A stretch of 64,000 nt of DNA from Betaproteobacteria bacterium (GTDB taxonomy: Bacteria; Pseudomonadota; Gammaproteobacteria; Burkholderiales; Casimicrobiaceae), in the NCBI GenBank assembly GCA_004293675.1, contig READ01000018.1, forward strand, positions 102,630-166,629. The letters are read 5' to 3'. The notes beneath the pieces were generated by a model. It did not search any database. It was given only the letters and a program-made list of their open reading frames with translations, and had not been told where the DNA came from. This document shows positions 62,955-64,000 of this stretch, in pieces (the stretch's first letter is position 1; each line of letters opens with the position of its first letter). A program made the position numbers and the translations under genes.

Positions 62955-63680
62955 ATGACCAACACGATGGACGGCGGACCGCTCTACAAAAGCGTGCAGC
63001 GCGCACTCATGGAGCAACTCGCCAGCGGCGAGCTCAAGCCCGGACAGCTCATTCCATCCGAGCGCCAGCTCGCCACCGAATATGCCGTATCGATCGGTAC
63101 GCTTCGAAAAGCCATCGACGAACTGGTCGAAAACCGCATCCTAATTCGCCAGCAGGGCAAAGGCACCTACGTCGCCTCACATGACCGTGAGCGCCTGCTC
63201 TTCTACTTTTTTCACATCGTTCCGCAGGTTGGCATCAAAAGCTACCCGCTGGTCGAAGCGGTGTTTTTCCACAAATCAACGATCGACACCGAAGCCGCAC
63301 AGCGCTTGGGCTTAGCGCTGAGCGCACCAAGTTTTCACATCCGAAACAAGCTCTCCGTCGAAGGCAAAGCGGTCTCCGTCGACGACATCACCCTTGACCA
63401 AATCCGCTTCGAAAAATTAAACGCCCCGCTCTTCAAAGAGCGCCCAAACACGATCTACAACCTCTACCAAGAAGTCTTTGGCATCACCGTCGTGCGAACC
63501 GAAGAGCGCCTGCGCGCCGAACCCGCCAGCGAAGAGCACGCCAAACTCCTGAAAATCAAAACCGGTGCCCCAGTTTTAGTCATCCGCCGCGTAGCGTTTG
63601 ATATGCGAGACGAACCGGTGGAGCTACGAATTTCGACCGTCAACACGACGGAACATGAGTATTTCGCGGAGCTGCTGTAG
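62955..63680 (+). CDS. GntR-family regulator with UTRA domain (HutC type)
   Basis: 241 residues. The winged helix-turn-helix is LIPSERQLATEYAVSIGTLRKAIDELV, followed by the wing GKGTYVASHD. Residues about 95-240 form the UTRA effector domain, with FHIRNKLSVEGKAVSVDDI and VLVIRRVAFDMRDEPVELR typical. Divergent from the hydroxyacid dehydrogenase gene and probably its repressor via the palindrome at 62684-62710. The effector is presumably a substrate or intermediate of that pathway. Confidence 0.93.
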   Translation: MTNTMDGGPLYKSVQRALMEQLASGELKPGQLIPSERQLATEYAVSIGTLRKAIDELVENRILIRQQGKGTYVASHDRERLLFYFFHIVPQVGIKSYPLVEAVFFHKSTIDTEAAQRLGLALSAPSFHIRNKLSVEGKAVSVDDITLDQIRFEKLNAPLFKERPNTIYNLYQEVFGITVVRTEERLRAEPASEEHAKLLKIKTGAPVLVIRRVAFDMRDEPVELRISTVNTTEHEYFAELL

Positions 63681-63694
63681 CGGAGAAGGACGAG

Positions 63695-63898
63695 AGGACG
63701 ACGTTCGCTGCGCGAACTAGGACGACGCTGCGCTAGGACGCAAAGCTTGGCCTAGATCGCTGCGCTCCTCCGAAAGCGTGGTGAACAACCACGATTCAGC
63801 TGACGCGATACAACAAGTGGGGCCACGAAGTTCGGCCGAGAAGCAAAGCGATCTAGGCCAAGCTTTGCATCCTAGCCAGCGAAGCGAACGTCGTCCTG
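63695..63898. repeat. Large inverted repeat after the UTRA regulator gene
   Basis: The left arm (63695-63762) contains AGGACGACGTTCGCT and GCAAAGCTTGGCCTAGATCG. The right arm (63845-63898) contains the complements CGATCTAGGCCAAGCTTTGC and AGCGAACGTCGTCCT. Small hairpins (TTCGCTGCGCGAA) are nested in the left arm. The remaining sequence to 64000 shows no gene. Confidence 0.85.
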
Positions 63899-64000
63899 TC
63901 GAGTATTTTCCAATCCAGGTATGAGCCTGAAGCGGGAGTGAACTCAGGATTGAGTAGTCTGGGTTGATCGGGTTGAATGAAAGCTGTGTCGGGGAGTGTA

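Overview
The window looks like a stretch of chromosome from a free-living betaproteobacterium, most likely Burkholderiales or a close relative. The main reason is the block tig-clpP-clpX-lon-hupB-tRNA-Val-tRNA-Asp-ppiD followed by guaB and guaA, together with rlmE-ftsH, hpnCDE, TRAP and branched-chain amino-acid type ABC transporters and a short 6-phosphogluconate dehydrogenase. Base composition is moderately GC-rich. No phage, plasmid or CRISPR locus is visible. I did not identify a species.

Layout. 0-11.8 kb: housekeeping genes on the minus strand (guaA partial, a DUF2059 secreted protein, guaB, ppiD, tRNA-Asp, tRNA-Val, hupB, lon, clpX, clpP, tig, tRNA-Leu). 11.9-15.5 kb: squalene synthesis genes hpnC, hpnD, hpnE and a small gamma-glutamylcyclotransferase-like gene. 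15.6-18.6 kb: rlmE and ftsH. 18.6-19.46 kb: a repeat-rich intergenic region with a tandem duplication of about 300 bp. 19.5-21.0 kb: a YhbY-domain protein with a very long Gly/Arg-rich tail, and a DUF1272 protein. 21.2-28.2 kb: a sugar-acid type locus (GntR regulator, TRAP transporter, enolase-superfamily enzyme, 6-phosphogluconate dehydrogenase) whose gluconokinase is a pseudogene cut by a small non-autonomous element. 28.3-36.8 kb: a GspE/PilB-type ATPase, histidine phosphatase, CorA, an unusual LytS-like kinase with two TM2 domains and its LytTR regulator, and a flavin monooxygenase. 36.8-45.3 kb: a DUF3592-ankyrin protein, fdxA, and a Liv-type ABC transporter with fused permeases, interrupted by a vapBC toxin-antitoxin pair. 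45.5-53.7 kb: an SRPBCC protein, a myo-inositol oxygenase, three GNAT acetyltransferases, mtfA, rmuC, a DUF2891 protein and guaC. 54-64 kb: an iron-sulfur/molybdopterin oxidoreductase pair, an MscS channel, an orphan periplasmic iron-type binding protein, two hydroxyacid dehydrogenases of different folds, and a GntR/UTRA regulator with a clear candidate operator.

The most distinctive feature is the density of intergenic repeats. At least five families occur in 64 kb: (i) long palindromes built from a degenerate 10-11 nt period around TGACGCAGATT, (ii) a 31-nt REP-like element, (iii) REP pairs starting TGTAGGAGCGG whose inner stems co-vary, (iv) a CCCTCTCCCGC palindrome pair, and (v) GGACGAGA/GACGACG units with embedded hairpins. 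A 187-bp element with CTAG target duplications and IS5-group-like ends is also present. Purine metabolism appears in three places (guaA, guaB, guaC).
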